A stretch of DNA of 64,000 nt, taken from contig NZ_RZNX01000005.1 of assembly GCF_003994465.1 (NCBI RefSeq), positions 167,294-231,293 on the forward strand. Direction: 5' to 3'. The position numbers were made by a program, and so were the translations under genes. The notes under the pieces are model-generated. The model worked only from the letters and a program-made list of their open reading frames with translations, was not told the DNA's origin and searched no databases. Numbering within the stretch: position 1 is the first letter of the stretch; each line of letters opens with the position of its first letter. The DNA is from Paenibacillus zeisoli (GTDB taxonomy: Bacteria; Bacillota; Bacilli; Paenibacillales; Paenibacillaceae). Positions 36,316-45,432 of this stretch are shown here, one piece after another.

Positions 36316-36756
36316 ATGGTACCCGAGCGCGTCACCCTTGTTACTTTGGGAACATTCTCTATGCCGAAGCTGAGAGCGTTTTACCGTGGAATTGGCTGGG
36401 AAGAAACACCTACTAGCAATGATCAGTACAGTGTGTTCACCACGGCGGGTGTGCTGCTGTCCCTTTATCCTTATGAAGAGTTGTTAAAGGATGCCGGGCT
36501 TCAGCTAACGGGCATTCAGCCAGTGGAGCCTGCCTTTAGAGGGATTACGCTTGCTATTAATGTGGAAGAACCCGAGCAAGTAGACGACATTATGGAGCAG
36601 GTCAGGAAAGCAGGAGCAAAGATTCTCCGTGAGCCTCACGAAGCATCTTGGGGAGGACGAACCGCGTACTTCGCCGACCCGGAGAATCATGTCTGGGAAG
36701 TGGCCTGGAATCCTTCCGCCTTATTTGATGAAAGCGGGGCTATGATCTCTTTCTGA
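36316..36756 (+). CDS. VOC-superfamily (glyoxalase/bleomycin-resistance-like) protein
   Basis: 146-residue cytosolic protein of two beta-alpha-beta-beta-beta units. Visible are VTLVTLGTFSMPKLRAFYRGIGWEE at the N-terminus and GRTAYFADPENHVWEVAWNP near residues 112-131, which carries the family's usual terminal metal-site region. Such proteins include glyoxalases, dioxygenases and antibiotic-binding proteins, so no specific reaction can be assigned. The ATG follows GGAGGG. It stands alone with its own terminator. Confidence 0.88.
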   Translation: MVPERVTLVTLGTFSMPKLRAFYRGIGWEETPTSNDQYSVFTTAGVLLSLYPYEELLKDAGLQLTGIQPVEPAFRGITLAINVEEPEQVDDIMEQVRKAGAKILREPHEASWGGRTAYFADPENHVWEVAWNPSALFDESGAMISF

Positions 36757-36778
36757 CCCTGTTCCCTTAGAATTTAGA

Positions 36779-36820
36779 AGAACGTCTGCCAAACTCACAG
36801 TTTGGAGGCGTTCTTTTTGC
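36779..36820 (+). terminator. Terminator after the VOC gene
   Basis: Stem with AGAACG and CCAAACT pairing to AGTTTGG and CGTTCT, followed by five T. Confidence 0.85.
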
Positions 36821-36929
36821 TTTGAATTAAGGGTCTATTTAAAGTCGTTGTCTTTTAATATAGGGGGTCCTACTATGGGGGTAGAAATACCAGAGCAGGC
36901 GATTAAATGAACAGATGAGGTGATGGGTA

Positions 36930-37946
36930 GTGAAAACAGTATCCGAATTGGAGCAGTGTCTAAGTGAGCCGTCTGCTGCGTTGGCCGCTGATCTGGCTAA
37001 GCTGGATGGCGATATCCTGATTCTTGGCGTCGGCGGAAAGATGGGACCAAGTCTGGCTAAATTGGCAAGGCGGGGAGCCGAGGCTGCTGGTGTGAAGAAG
37101 AAGATTATTGGTGTATCCAGGTTCTCATCAGGCACTTTGCAGAAGGAGCTTGAAGATTTCGGGATTGAGACTATTAGTGCGGACCTGCTGAGTGATCAGG
37201 CGCTGCGTGCACTGCCGGATGTGCCCAATGTCATCTATATGGCCGGGAACAAGTTCGGCACCACAGGAAAAGAGTATTTCACCTGGGCCATGAATGCCTA
37301 TCTTCCCGGACGTGTTGCCGAGAAGTATCGCAATTCACGAATTGTATCCTTTTCCTCCGGTAATATTTATCCGCTGACTCCAGTATCCCTTGGTGGAGCA
37401 TCGGAAGAGCATCCGGTTGGACCGATTGGGGAGTATGCGCAGTCTTGTCTGGGCCGGGAGCGTGTATTTGAATATTTTTCCAGAGAGAACGGTACCCCAG
37501 TTGTGAATTTCCGTCTGAATTATGCCATAGATTTACGATATGGAATCCTGCTTGAGGTTGCCAGTGCCGTGAACGAAGGTCGTCCCATTGATCTGGGAAT
37601 GGGCCAAGTGAATGTAATCTGGCAGGGAGATGCCAATGAAATGGCGATCCGATCCCTATTGATCGGTGATTCCCCGGCCGTGACGCTTAATGTAACAGGT
37701 CCTGAAACCGTTTCCATTCGTTGGTTGGCAGAAAGATTCGGAGACGGCCTTGGCAAGCAGCCGATTTTTACGGGCGAGGAGCGGGACACGGCACTTCTGA
37801 GCAATGCTTCCAAATCGCATCAACTGTTCGGCTACCCTCGGGTATCGCTCCGGGAAATGATCGACTGGACACTGGAATGGGTGGCAAGGGGAGGTGAGAC
37901 CCTGGGCAAACCTACACATTTCCAAGAAAGGACAGGTGCGTTCTAA
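36930..37946 (+). CDS. NAD-dependent epimerase/dehydratase (extended SDR)
   Basis: 338 residues. Rossmann start ILILGVGGKMGPSLAKLARR (about 30-49) gives the NAD loop, and IYMAGNKFG plus FSSGNIYP (about 137-144) are the strand and active-site serine regions of extended SDRs. The usual YxxxK is replaced by a YAQSCLGRE segment lacking the lysine four residues after tyrosine, which may alter chemistry. GTG start with GAGGTG upstream. It opens a long co-oriented run of catabolic genes; its stop directly abuts the next start. A sugar or sugar-acid oxidation or epimerisation is likely, substrate unknown. Confidence 0.82.
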   Translation: MKTVSELEQCLSEPSAALAADLAKLDGDILILGVGGKMGPSLAKLARRGAEAAGVKKKIIGVSRFSSGTLQKELEDFGIETISADLLSDQALRALPDVPNVIYMAGNKFGTTGKEYFTWAMNAYLPGRVAEKYRNSRIVSFSSGNIYPLTPVSLGGASEEHPVGPIGEYAQSCLGRERVFEYFSRENGTPVVNFRLNYAIDLRYGILLEVASAVNEGRPIDLGMGQVNVIWQGDANEMAIRSLLIGDSPAVTLNVTGPETVSIRWLAERFGDGLGKQPIFTGEERDTALLSNASKSHQLFGYPRVSLREMIDWTLEWVARGGETLGKPTHFQERTGAF

Positions 37947-39020
37947 ATGGGAGAATCTCGTGAGCTAAGCGCTTCGGTCCAAAGCCTGCTGGAGAGAGGG
38001 ACGGTTATCCCTGCACATCCCTTGGCGCTGAATCAAGACCGTAAGCTGGATGAGCGCCGGCAGCGGGCATTAACTCGCTATTACATGGCTTCCGGTGCAG
38101 GAGGGATCGCGGTTGCCGTGCACAGCACGCAGTTTGAAATACGTGACCCGGGCGTTGACCTGTTAGAGCCGGTCCTGCGTCTTGCGGCCGAAGAGGTGGA
38201 AGCTGCCGGGCTTAACCGTCCGCTGATCAAGGTAGCAGGCATATGCGGGCCAACCGATCAGGCACTTCGGGAGGCTGAGCTTGCTGTCAAATACAATTAC
38301 GATCTTGGGCTTGTAAGCGTTGGCGGTCTGGGTGACTGGACTGAAGTTCAGCTGTTAAAGCGGGCCGAGGCGATTGCGGACATTATTCCGGTATTTGGAT
38401 TCTATCTCCAGCCCGCAGTAGGAGGTAAGCCGCTCAGTTATTCCTTCTGGAGGGAGTTTGCGGAGATTCCGGGTGTTAAAGCCATCAAGATGGCTCCTTT
38501 CAACAGGTATCAGACTCTGGATGTCGTGCGGGCAGTCTGCATGTCGAGCCGAAAGGATGAAATTGTGCTGTATACGGGCAATGATGATAGCATCGTAGCC
38601 GATCTGCTTACTACCTACAGGTTCGAGGAAGAGGGGAGAACCATCGAGAAAGGAATTGCCGGAGGTTTGCTTGGGCACTGGGCCGTATGGACACGGACAG
38701 CCGTAGAGCTGTTTGATGAGATTCTGGAGCTTCGGGACAAAGGAGCCGCTATCCCGGCTGAACTGCTTCAACGGGGAGCCCAGATTACCGATTCCAATGC
38801 AGCCTTCTTCGATCCTTCTCACGGATTCCACGGATGTATTCCAGGCATCCATGAGGTTCTGCGCAGGCAGGGGCTTCTGGAAGGAAGATGGTGCCTGAAT
38901 CCGGAAGAGGAACTATCGGAAGGACAAATGGAAGAGATCGACCGGGTATACCGGCAGTATCCACATCTGAACGATGATGCCTTTGTGAAGGCGCATCTTG
39001 AGGAATGGTTGAACCTATGA
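37947..39020 (+). CDS. Dihydrodipicolinate synthase-family aldolase, first copy
   Basis: 357-residue class I aldolase-type barrel of the DapA/N-acetylneuraminate lyase superfamily. The Schiff-base lysine is probably the K in GVKAIKMAPFNRYQTLD (about residue 180), preceded by FYLQPAVGG where the family tyrosine lies. It is longer than DapA (about 290), with an added C-terminal segment (HGFHGCIPGIHEVLRRQGLLEG region). Start is immediately after the SDR stop. Not the lysine-pathway enzyme by context; aldol cleavage or dehydration of a sugar acid to pyruvate or a keto acid is the likely role. Confidence 0.82.
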   Translation: MGESRELSASVQSLLERGTVIPAHPLALNQDRKLDERRQRALTRYYMASGAGGIAVAVHSTQFEIRDPGVDLLEPVLRLAAEEVEAAGLNRPLIKVAGICGPTDQALREAELAVKYNYDLGLVSVGGLGDWTEVQLLKRAEAIADIIPVFGFYLQPAVGGKPLSYSFWREFAEIPGVKAIKMAPFNRYQTLDVVRAVCMSSRKDEIVLYTGNDDSIVADLLTTYRFEEEGRTIEKGIAGGLLGHWAVWTRTAVELFDEILELRDKGAAIPAELLQRGAQITDSNAAFFDPSHGFHGCIPGIHEVLRRQGLLEGRWCLNPEEELSEGQMEEIDRVYRQYPHLNDDAFVKAHLEEWLNL

Positions 39021-39685
39021 AATTCAGATCCGTATTCGACATTATTGGTCCGGCTATGATTGGGCCATCCAGCTCCCATACCGCCGGAGCAGCGCGAATC
39101 GGAAGGATGGCCCGCATGCTGTTTGGCAGGCCGCCGAAGAAGGCCGAGTTCGTGCTCTATGGTTCGTTTGCCGAAACGTATAGAGGCCATGGAACAGATG
39201 TGGCCCTGGTTGGCGGCATCCTGCAATTTGATACTTTTGATCCACGAATCAAGGATGCTCTCCTCATGGCGAAGGATTTGGATATTGATATCCTGATCTC
39301 AAAGGCAGACGATCCCGAGGAGCATCCGAATACGGTTAGAGTTATCCTGACGGATGATCAAGGAAGCTTGGAGATCAAGGGCATTTCTATAGGAGGAGGA
39401 AAGATCGAAGTCAAAGAAGCCGGAGGGTTCGCTGTGAATCTGACGGGAGATTACTGGACGATGCTGGTCTTCCACGAGGATCATTTCGGCATGATTGCCT
39501 CCATTGCCCAGGTTCTCGCTGATCACCAAATTAATATTGGAAGTATGCATATGTCTCGTAAAGGGAAGGGGCAGGAGGCTCTACTGCTGATTGAAACCGA
39601 CCAGCCTATGGATGATGACGCAATGGGAAGCAAGATCGAGGCTTTTGCCCATGTACACGGGGTCCGCATTATAGCTCCTCTATAG
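39017..39685 (+). CDS. sdaAB: L-serine dehydratase, beta subunit
   Basis: 222 residues. N-terminal IGPSSSHTAGAARIGRMAR (about 13-31) is the substrate-site signature of the iron-sulfur serine dehydratase beta subunit; the C-terminal ACT domain begins near LVFHEDHFGMIASIAQVLADHQINIGSMHMSR (about 149-180). The ATG overlaps the aldolase stop (ATGA), a tight translational coupling. With the next gene it forms a [4Fe-4S] enzyme converting L-serine to pyruvate and ammonia. Placement inside a glycan-type operon is unusual and suggests serine or a serine-like product arises from the substrate. Confidence 0.93.
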   Translation: MKFRSVFDIIGPAMIGPSSSHTAGAARIGRMARMLFGRPPKKAEFVLYGSFAETYRGHGTDVALVGGILQFDTFDPRIKDALLMAKDLDIDILISKADDPEEHPNTVRVILTDDQGSLEIKGISIGGGKIEVKEAGGFAVNLTGDYWTMLVFHEDHFGMIASIAQVLADHQINIGSMHMSRKGKGQEALLLIETDQPMDDDAMGSKIEAFAHVHGVRIIAPL

Positions 39686-39710
39686 ACCACGCGAAAGGAG
39701 TGCAGCTGCC

Positions 39711-40616
39711 ATGGAATTCAAGACAATCGAACAGTTGGTCCAGCTAGCAGTGCATGCCGGAGTCTCGATCTCTGAAGTCATGATCCGGGAGGAGATGGCG
39801 GCTTCTGATCATACCCGCGAACATGTGATCAGCCGGATGCTGGCTCATTTGGAGACCATGGAGCAGGCAGTCGAACGCGGACTCACCGAGGATATTCGTT
39901 CGCACAGTGGTCTGACAGGCGGGGAAGGCAAGAGGCTTCACGCTTATGCTGCAGGCGGAAATACGGTATCTGGCAGAAAAATGTTAAATGCCGTTAGCCG
40001 GGCTATTGCAACCAATGAAGTCAACGCTGCGATGGGCACGATTGTAGCGACCCCGACGGCTGGTGCCTGTGGCGTGATACCCGGATGTTTATTCGGGTTA
40101 GCGCCTGAGCTTGGGGTTAGCCGGGAGGAGATGGTTCGCTTCCTGTTCACCTCAGGAGCCATCGGGATGGTCATCGCGAACCAGTCTTTTATTTCAGGTG
40201 CTGCAGGCGGGTGCCAGGCTGAGGTTGGATCAGCTTCTGCGATGGCAGCTGGTGCTGTAGTTGAATTAGCTGGCGGCACGCCGGAACAGTCGGCCGAGGC
40301 TGTTGCCATAGCCTTGAAGAATACGCTCGGATTGGTGTGCGATCCCGTCGCGGGACTGGTCGAGGTACCTTGTGTAATGCGCAATGCCATGGGTGCAGCG
40401 AACGCACTGGTGGCTGCAGATTTGGCGCTGGCAGGGGTGAGGAGCGTGATCCCTGCCGACGAGGTAATTGCAGCTATGTACCGGATTGGTCAGGCGATGC
40501 CAAATACACTGAAGGAGACCGCCATGGGCGGGCTTGCTGACACGCCAACCGGCAGGAAGATCAAGGATCGATTATTTGGTGATCCGCCGCCCTCAGGATC
40601 AATCAGAGAGGAGTAG
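39711..40616 (+). CDS. sdaAA: L-serine dehydratase, alpha subunit
   Basis: 301-residue catalytic subunit. Cysteine positions for the [4Fe-4S] cluster are visible in TPTAGACGVIPGC (about 115-127) and GLVCDPVAGLVEVPCVMRNA (about 210-229). The SGLTGGEGKRLHAYAAGG motif is near residue 65-82. The length fits two-subunit Bacillus enzymes. GAAAGGAG precedes the ATG. It is followed nine bases later by the heparinase-like lyase gene, so the operon continues through it. Confidence 0.94.
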   Translation: MEFKTIEQLVQLAVHAGVSISEVMIREEMAASDHTREHVISRMLAHLETMEQAVERGLTEDIRSHSGLTGGEGKRLHAYAAGGNTVSGRKMLNAVSRAIATNEVNAAMGTIVATPTAGACGVIPGCLFGLAPELGVSREEMVRFLFTSGAIGMVIANQSFISGAAGGCQAEVGSASAMAAGAVVELAGGTPEQSAEAVAIALKNTLGLVCDPVAGLVEVPCVMRNAMGAANALVAADLALAGVRSVIPADEVIAAMYRIGQAMPNTLKETAMGGLADTPTGRKIKDRLFGDPPPSGSIREE

Positions 40617-40625
40617 TCGAGCCAA

Positions 40626-42686
40626 GTGAATACTCAGAATAAGACCCATAGCCCACGATTCTACTGGTCACAAGAAGATAAGGAGTTTATCGTGTCCACC
40701 TGTCTCAGGAACTGGCCAGAAGAAGTCAAGGAAGTGCTGCACCGATCCAATTTGGCCTGTGAGAATACGTTTATCTTCACCCATCGATGGGATATGGAAC
40801 GATGTACGGAACCCGTGAGCTTCCAGGACGAGATCAATTGGAATTATCGTCATCACGATGATTTGGAGTGGCTTGTCATGCTGAATCGTGCCAGATATAT
40901 GAGCGAGCTCGGGCAGGCTTACTGGCTGACGAATGAAGATCGGTATGTGTCCGCGTATATCCGGCTGATGAAGGATTGGATCAGGCAGAATCCTCTTTCT
41001 CTTGAGGAGCTCGAGGCCAGCGCCGGCAGAGCCTTTAATGTGAAGGATACCTGGCGGAAGCTGGACAGCGGAATAAGGATTACACATTGGTTAAAAGGCT
41101 ATTTCTGTGTCCGCTCCTCTCCGCTCTGGACAGAGGAGGAGGAGAATCTCTTCAAGGAAGCGGTACACCTGCATGGCATATACCTAAACCGTGCATATAC
41201 TACTCATGACAGACAAAGCAACTGGGGATATCTCGAGACCAATGGCTTGTTCCAGTTGGCCCTGCTGTTCCCCGAGTTTGAAGAGTCTGCGGAGTGGCTC
41301 AAAACAGCGGCACATCGATTGTCTGAAATGGCCCCCATTCAGGTATTTGGTGACGGGATGCACAATGAGCAGTGCACGATGTATCACCACGAGGTTCTTC
41401 ATTGCATCTTTGAATCCGTATGGCTCAGTGAGGTGAACGGGATTCAGCTTCCAGACCCGCTTCGGCAGACCTTGGACCGAATGTACACAGCTACACTTTC
41501 CTTTGTCCAGCCTGATGGGCATCAGCCTATGCTTGGAGATAGTGATGGAACGGATGTAAGGGATGTTCTTAGCCGGGGAGCCTGTCTTTACGGGCGTGGG
41601 GATCTGAAGAGCCAGGGCTACGAGCATCTGGATTATGAAGGCATTTGGTATTTCGGCAGTGACGGTTACCACCGTTATGAAGAACTGATAGCCGCGGAGC
41701 CCGCTTTCTGCTCCACTCTGCTGGAAGACAGCGGTTATATGTTCATGCGCAGTGATTGGTCACCTGACTCCAAATACTTACTCTTCGATGCAGGCCATAT
41801 GGATGTAATTCGGGCACATGGCCATGACGATCTGCTTCATTTCAGCTTATCCGCCTACGGCCAAGAATTTCTGGTTGATCCGGGTCGCTGTACGTATATG
41901 GAGAACGAGGATCGGCGGTATTTCAAAGAGTCCCTGCAGCACAACACTATCTCAGTAGACGGCAGGACGATCTCGGAATATGTGGATTCATGGAGGTGGA
42001 AAGAGGAAGCCAATCCGCTCGGCAGCGTATGGCGAAGCAGCTCTTCATTTGACTATGCTGAAGCAGGTCACGATGGATATTGGAGACTTGGGCAGCCTGT
42101 TCAGATCAAGCGGCAGATTGTATTCATGAAGCCGGATTACTGGGTTGTAGTCGATACTCTTCGTTCTCATGGCGAGCATGAGTATGAGCTTCCCCTGCAT
42201 TTTGCCGAGGGAATGACACTGACCGAGCTGCAGGATCCGAAGGAGATTATTGCTTCAGCCGAGCAGCATGGTTCTTGTGCTGGCCCCTCTCTGAGAATCA
42301 TTCCCGTTACGCCGGTTCAAATCAGGTTTGAATCTTCGTGGGTGTCCAGAAATTATAACGAGAAGACCCCCGCTGTGAAAGCAGTACTTCAGCAATCCGG
42401 TCAGGGTGTGACCCGGTTCGTTACACTGTTCTATCCCGAGAGACCTGATGAACAGACCAGCCTTCAAGTAAGATATGGAAGCTGCGAGGACAGTTATGGC
42501 CGGCAGGTGGATACTGATTTGGCAACTGTGGTCGAAATTGTACGGGATGATACAGTGGATACCCTCCTCATTTCCCATCAGGGTCCGAAGGGATATCAGT
42601 TCGCAGGTGTCCACCTGACGGGCGAGGTCTTGGCCGTCCGCAAGAAGTCAAATAAACCTTTAGAAAGCTTGATCTTGAAAATATAA
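40626..42686 (+). CDS. Heparinase II/III-family polysaccharide lyase, cytosolic
   Basis: 686 residues. An N-terminal alpha toroid (about 60-370) with WGYLETNGLFQLALLFPEF and GDGMHNEQCTMYHHEVLH (about 237-254, holding Asn, Tyr and His residues expected at the lyase active site) precedes a beta-sandwich with RAHGHDDLLHFSLSAYGQEFLVDPGRCTY (about 396-424), the signature of the heparinase II/III domain. No signal peptide, so it acts on imported oligosaccharides. Such lyases cut uronic-acid-containing chains by beta-elimination. GTG start with GAGAGGAG upstream. The exact polysaccharide lyase family cannot be fixed by eye. Confidence 0.88.
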   Translation: MNTQNKTHSPRFYWSQEDKEFIVSTCLRNWPEEVKEVLHRSNLACENTFIFTHRWDMERCTEPVSFQDEINWNYRHHDDLEWLVMLNRARYMSELGQAYWLTNEDRYVSAYIRLMKDWIRQNPLSLEELEASAGRAFNVKDTWRKLDSGIRITHWLKGYFCVRSSPLWTEEEENLFKEAVHLHGIYLNRAYTTHDRQSNWGYLETNGLFQLALLFPEFEESAEWLKTAAHRLSEMAPIQVFGDGMHNEQCTMYHHEVLHCIFESVWLSEVNGIQLPDPLRQTLDRMYTATLSFVQPDGHQPMLGDSDGTDVRDVLSRGACLYGRGDLKSQGYEHLDYEGIWYFGSDGYHRYEELIAAEPAFCSTLLEDSGYMFMRSDWSPDSKYLLFDAGHMDVIRAHGHDDLLHFSLSAYGQEFLVDPGRCTYMENEDRRYFKESLQHNTISVDGRTISEYVDSWRWKEEANPLGSVWRSSSSFDYAEAGHDGYWRLGQPVQIKRQIVFMKPDYWVVVDTLRSHGEHEYELPLHFAEGMTLTELQDPKEIIASAEQHGSCAGPSLRIIPVTPVQIRFESSWVSRNYNEKTPAVKAVLQQSGQGVTRFVTLFYPERPDEQTSLQVRYGSCEDSYGRQVDTDLATVVEIVRDDTVDTLLISHQGPKGYQFAGVHLTGEVLAVRKKSNKPLESLILKI

Positions 42687-42923
42687 TCTATTATTCACCC
42701 GCGGATAGAAGCTAGCTGCTTCTCCCGCATTGTTTGGCTCATTTATGGAAGCGCTTCATCTAACAGAATGGATTAATCTCCCATATTCTCGGCGCAAATT
42801 CGGTCTTATTAAGGACGTTGACCAATAAGAATGAACTGGGTAGTTTTATGAATATAAAAGAAAGTAATTGCTGACATCAGATGTGATTACTTTTGTTTAT
42901 AAATTTGATTAAGGGGGCTTATC
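42687..42923 (+). other. Regulatory gap before the second importer
   Basis: 237 bases without a gene. It holds a cre-like palindrome at 42745-42759 and a possible promoter, TTGACC (42818-42823) with a weak TAGTTT 17 bases on. The importer and downstream genes are therefore probably a second transcription unit. Confidence 0.5.
42745..42759. promoter_or_regulatory. cre-like palindrome upstream of the importer
   Basis: ATGGAAGCGCTTCAT contains the perfect palindrome GAAGCGCTTC with a central CG typical of LacI-family sites. It is one base short of a full cre consensus in its right half. CcpA or another LacI-type regulator could bind. Confidence 0.5.
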
Positions 42924-44282
42924 ATGAAACATCTGGCATTCAAAAGGGGAGCTTTGATACTTGCTGTGCTTATGTTATCTTCCATCCTTTTGTCAGCATG
43001 CTCGGGAAGTACTAAGAAGGAGGAAGGTGAAGTTTCTCCTGGAGACAAAAAACAAGAACAGGTGGAATTGAGACTCGGCTACTATTCCTCTGCTCAGACC
43101 GACGCCAAGATGCAGGAGCTGGTCAAGAAGTTCCAGGATTCCCACCCGAACATCAAAGTGAAGACCGAATCCGCACCTTACGGACAGTTTTTCCAAAAGC
43201 TGGATACCCAGATTGCGGCAGGTAACGCACCCGATGTATGGCTGTCAGATGGGGTACTTGTCCCTAAATATGCTGAACGCGGAGCCCTTAAAGATCTTAC
43301 CGACCTCATCGGCAAAGACTTGAAACATGATGACTACTACGGCCTGGATTTCAATAAAGACGTGAACGGCAAGTATTGGGGCGTACCACAGGGAATCCAG
43401 ATTGGAGTTCTCTATTATAACAAAGACTTGTTCGATGCGGCCAAGGTTGCTTATCCGACTACGGACTGGACTTGGGATGATCTGAAGGCCGCAGCTGAGA
43501 AGCTTACGCTAGACACCAATGGTAAATATGCTACAGATGCGGCGTTCGATGGCAAGAAAGTGAAGCAGTATGGATTAACCTTCTTCAGTATTACGGAAGG
43601 CTGGATGCCTGTCCTGAAATCTTTTGGCGGCGGAGTTCTTGATCCAACTCTGCAAAAGTCGATTATTAACTCTCCGGAGAACAAGAAGGCGCTCGACTGG
43701 ATCGTGGATGGTATGAATCGTCACCTGCTTCCAACTCCAGCTGATTTGAAGAGCTTCCAGAGCAATATGGCCCCATTCCCGAGTAAGGCAGCCGCCATGC
43801 GGATCGGGATCTACGCCCGGACGATGGATGCCAATAATGCAGGTCTGAACTATGATGTTACCCTGCTGCCAAAAGGTCCTGACGGCAAACGTTTCTCCCC
43901 GGTAATCGCTAACAGCTGGGTGATTAACAAGAAGGCAGAGAACCAAATTGGTGATGCGGCTTGGGAATGGGTGAAATTCTGGGCTACTACAGATGAAGCT
44001 CAGAAGGAATGGGCTTCACTTGGGGAGGCTGTACCCGTTAAGAAATCTGTTGCCAATTCCGATCAGTTCCTGAACGGCAAGCCAGCCAACAAGAAAGCAT
44101 TCCTCGATAGCTTTGATTTTGCGGGTACCCTGGATGTTAATGCAGTATGGAGTGAGTGGGTAGGTAAATTCAATGACAGTATTAACCGTGCGTTCCAGGG
44201 CGAAATTCCGGTAGATCAGGCACTCAGCACCGCTGACAAAGATGTGCAGCAGGTACTTGACGAATTCTACAAGAAGAAATAA
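42924..44282 (+). CDS. Extracellular sugar-binding lipoprotein of a CUT1 importer
   Basis: 452 residues. Lipoprotein signal with lipobox LSAC and anchor C26, then an SBP1 fold (ELRLGYYSSAQTDAKMQELVKKFQDSHPNIKVK at about 47-79; GVPQGIQIGVLYYNKDLFDAAKV near 150). It would bind an oligosaccharide outside the cell and deliver it to the two permeases that follow. Preceded by AAGGGGG. Its neighbours suggest an acidic oligosaccharide released from a polysaccharide, but specificity cannot be read from sequence. Only distantly similar to the AraN-like protein in this window. Confidence 0.92.
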   Translation: MKHLAFKRGALILAVLMLSSILLSACSGSTKKEEGEVSPGDKKQEQVELRLGYYSSAQTDAKMQELVKKFQDSHPNIKVKTESAPYGQFFQKLDTQIAAGNAPDVWLSDGVLVPKYAERGALKDLTDLIGKDLKHDDYYGLDFNKDVNGKYWGVPQGIQIGVLYYNKDLFDAAKVAYPTTDWTWDDLKAAAEKLTLDTNGKYATDAAFDGKKVKQYGLTFFSITEGWMPVLKSFGGGVLDPTLQKSIINSPENKKALDWIVDGMNRHLLPTPADLKSFQSNMAPFPSKAAAMRIGIYARTMDANNAGLNYDVTLLPKGPDGKRFSPVIANSWVINKKAENQIGDAAWEWVKFWATTDEAQKEWASLGEAVPVKKSVANSDQFLNGKPANKKAFLDSFDFAGTLDVNAVWSEWVGKFNDSINRAFQGEIPVDQALSTADKDVQQVLDEFYKKK

Positions 44283-44296
44283 CAGCTCTCCCGGAG

Positions 44297-44346
44297 CGGG
44301 TATAGGCGGTCCTGTCCACTTCATGTGACAGGGCTGCCCGTATCCA
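44297..44346 (+). terminator. Intercistronic hairpin after the binding-protein gene
   Basis: Long imperfect stem pairing the GGGTATAGGC and CCTGTC segments with GACAGG and GCCCGTATCC. No T run. Like the hairpin after the arabinan binding-protein gene, it probably protects the upstream message. Confidence 0.5.
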
Positions 44347-44444
44347 TTTAGAAAGAAGACGCTATAGCATTTGTCCATATAACTCCACCGGTCTTCCGGC
44401 GCTGCCATGAAAGCCGGATCTCTGGAGAAAGTGAGGGGATCGTG

Positions 44445-45398
44445 ATGGGAAATACGGAACTTGCGCATACGGAAGTCAAGAATGTGGTCCGCAAGCGTAG
44501 AAAGAAATTAAATTCCGACGGAAAATGGGGCCTTGTGATGGTCGCCCCCTATCTTGTTCACTTTGTTGTGTTTGTTCTCGGTTCGCTGCTAGCCTCCCTG
44601 TACTTCAGCTTCTCGGAATACGATATCCTTAACCCGCCGAAATGGACGGGGCTCGAGAATTATACGAAGCTGTTCAATGAGGAGATCTTCTGGAAGGCAC
44701 TTGGAAATACGTTATATTTTGCAGTCCTGTTCGTTCCGCTTCAGACGATCTTTGCCCTGATTCTGGCGACGGCGCTTAATCAGAAGCTTAGAGGACTCAA
44801 GCTGTTCAGACTGGCCCACTTCCTCCCGGTTATTTCTTCCTGGACCGTTATTCTGTATGTGTCGGATGCGTTCTTCAATACGCGGTTTGGTCTGGCGAAT
44901 GATTTCCTGAACCGGATGGGCCTTGAACCGCAGACATGGCTCCAGGATCCGCATCTGGTGATCCCGCTTCTGGTGCTCATTGCGGTTTGGAAAGGGATCG
45001 GCTACATTATGGTGATTTTCCTGGCAGGGCTGCAAAATGTGCCCTCGGACGTATACGAAGCCGCAGAGATTGATGGAGCCGGAACCTTCAGGAAATTCAT
45101 GAATATCACAGTTCCTCTGATCTCGGGAACCACTTTTCTGGTTGTTGTGCTCAGTACGATCTCCACCTTCCAGGCATTTGAGCAGATCTATGTCATGACG
45201 GGTGGAGCACAGGATGCTACGGCTGCGGGCGGCCCTAACAATTCAAGCCTTGTGCTCATGATCTATCTGTACCGCGAAGGCTTCTCTTTCCTGAGGATGG
45301 GTTATGCTTCCGCGATCGCCTGGGTGCTGTTCGTGCTGCTGTTTATTCTTACGATCGTACAGGTCACCCTGCAGAAGAAGTGGGTGCACTATGAATAA
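44445..45398 (+). CDS. CUT1 importer permease, MalF-type
   Basis: 317-residue membrane permease with about six helices. EAA loop: YEAAEIDGAGTFRKFMNITVPLI around residues 203-225. N-terminal KWGLVMVAPYLVHFVVFVLGSLLASLYFSF is typical. A GTG three bases earlier is in frame, but GAGGGG sits six bases before the ATG at 44445. It pairs with the next permease; no ATPase gene is nearby, so a shared MsmX-type ATPase is inferred. Confidence 0.92.
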   Translation: MGNTELAHTEVKNVVRKRRKKLNSDGKWGLVMVAPYLVHFVVFVLGSLLASLYFSFSEYDILNPPKWTGLENYTKLFNEEIFWKALGNTLYFAVLFVPLQTIFALILATALNQKLRGLKLFRLAHFLPVISSWTVILYVSDAFFNTRFGLANDFLNRMGLEPQTWLQDPHLVIPLLVLIAVWKGIGYIMVIFLAGLQNVPSDVYEAAEIDGAGTFRKFMNITVPLISGTTFLVVVLSTISTFQAFEQIYVMTGGAQDATAAGGPNNSSLVLMIYLYREGFSFLRMGYASAIAWVLFVLLFILTIVQVTLQKKWVHYE

Positions 45399-45432
45399 GC
45401 GACGAGAACATTTGTGAGGGAGGTTGCCCCAG

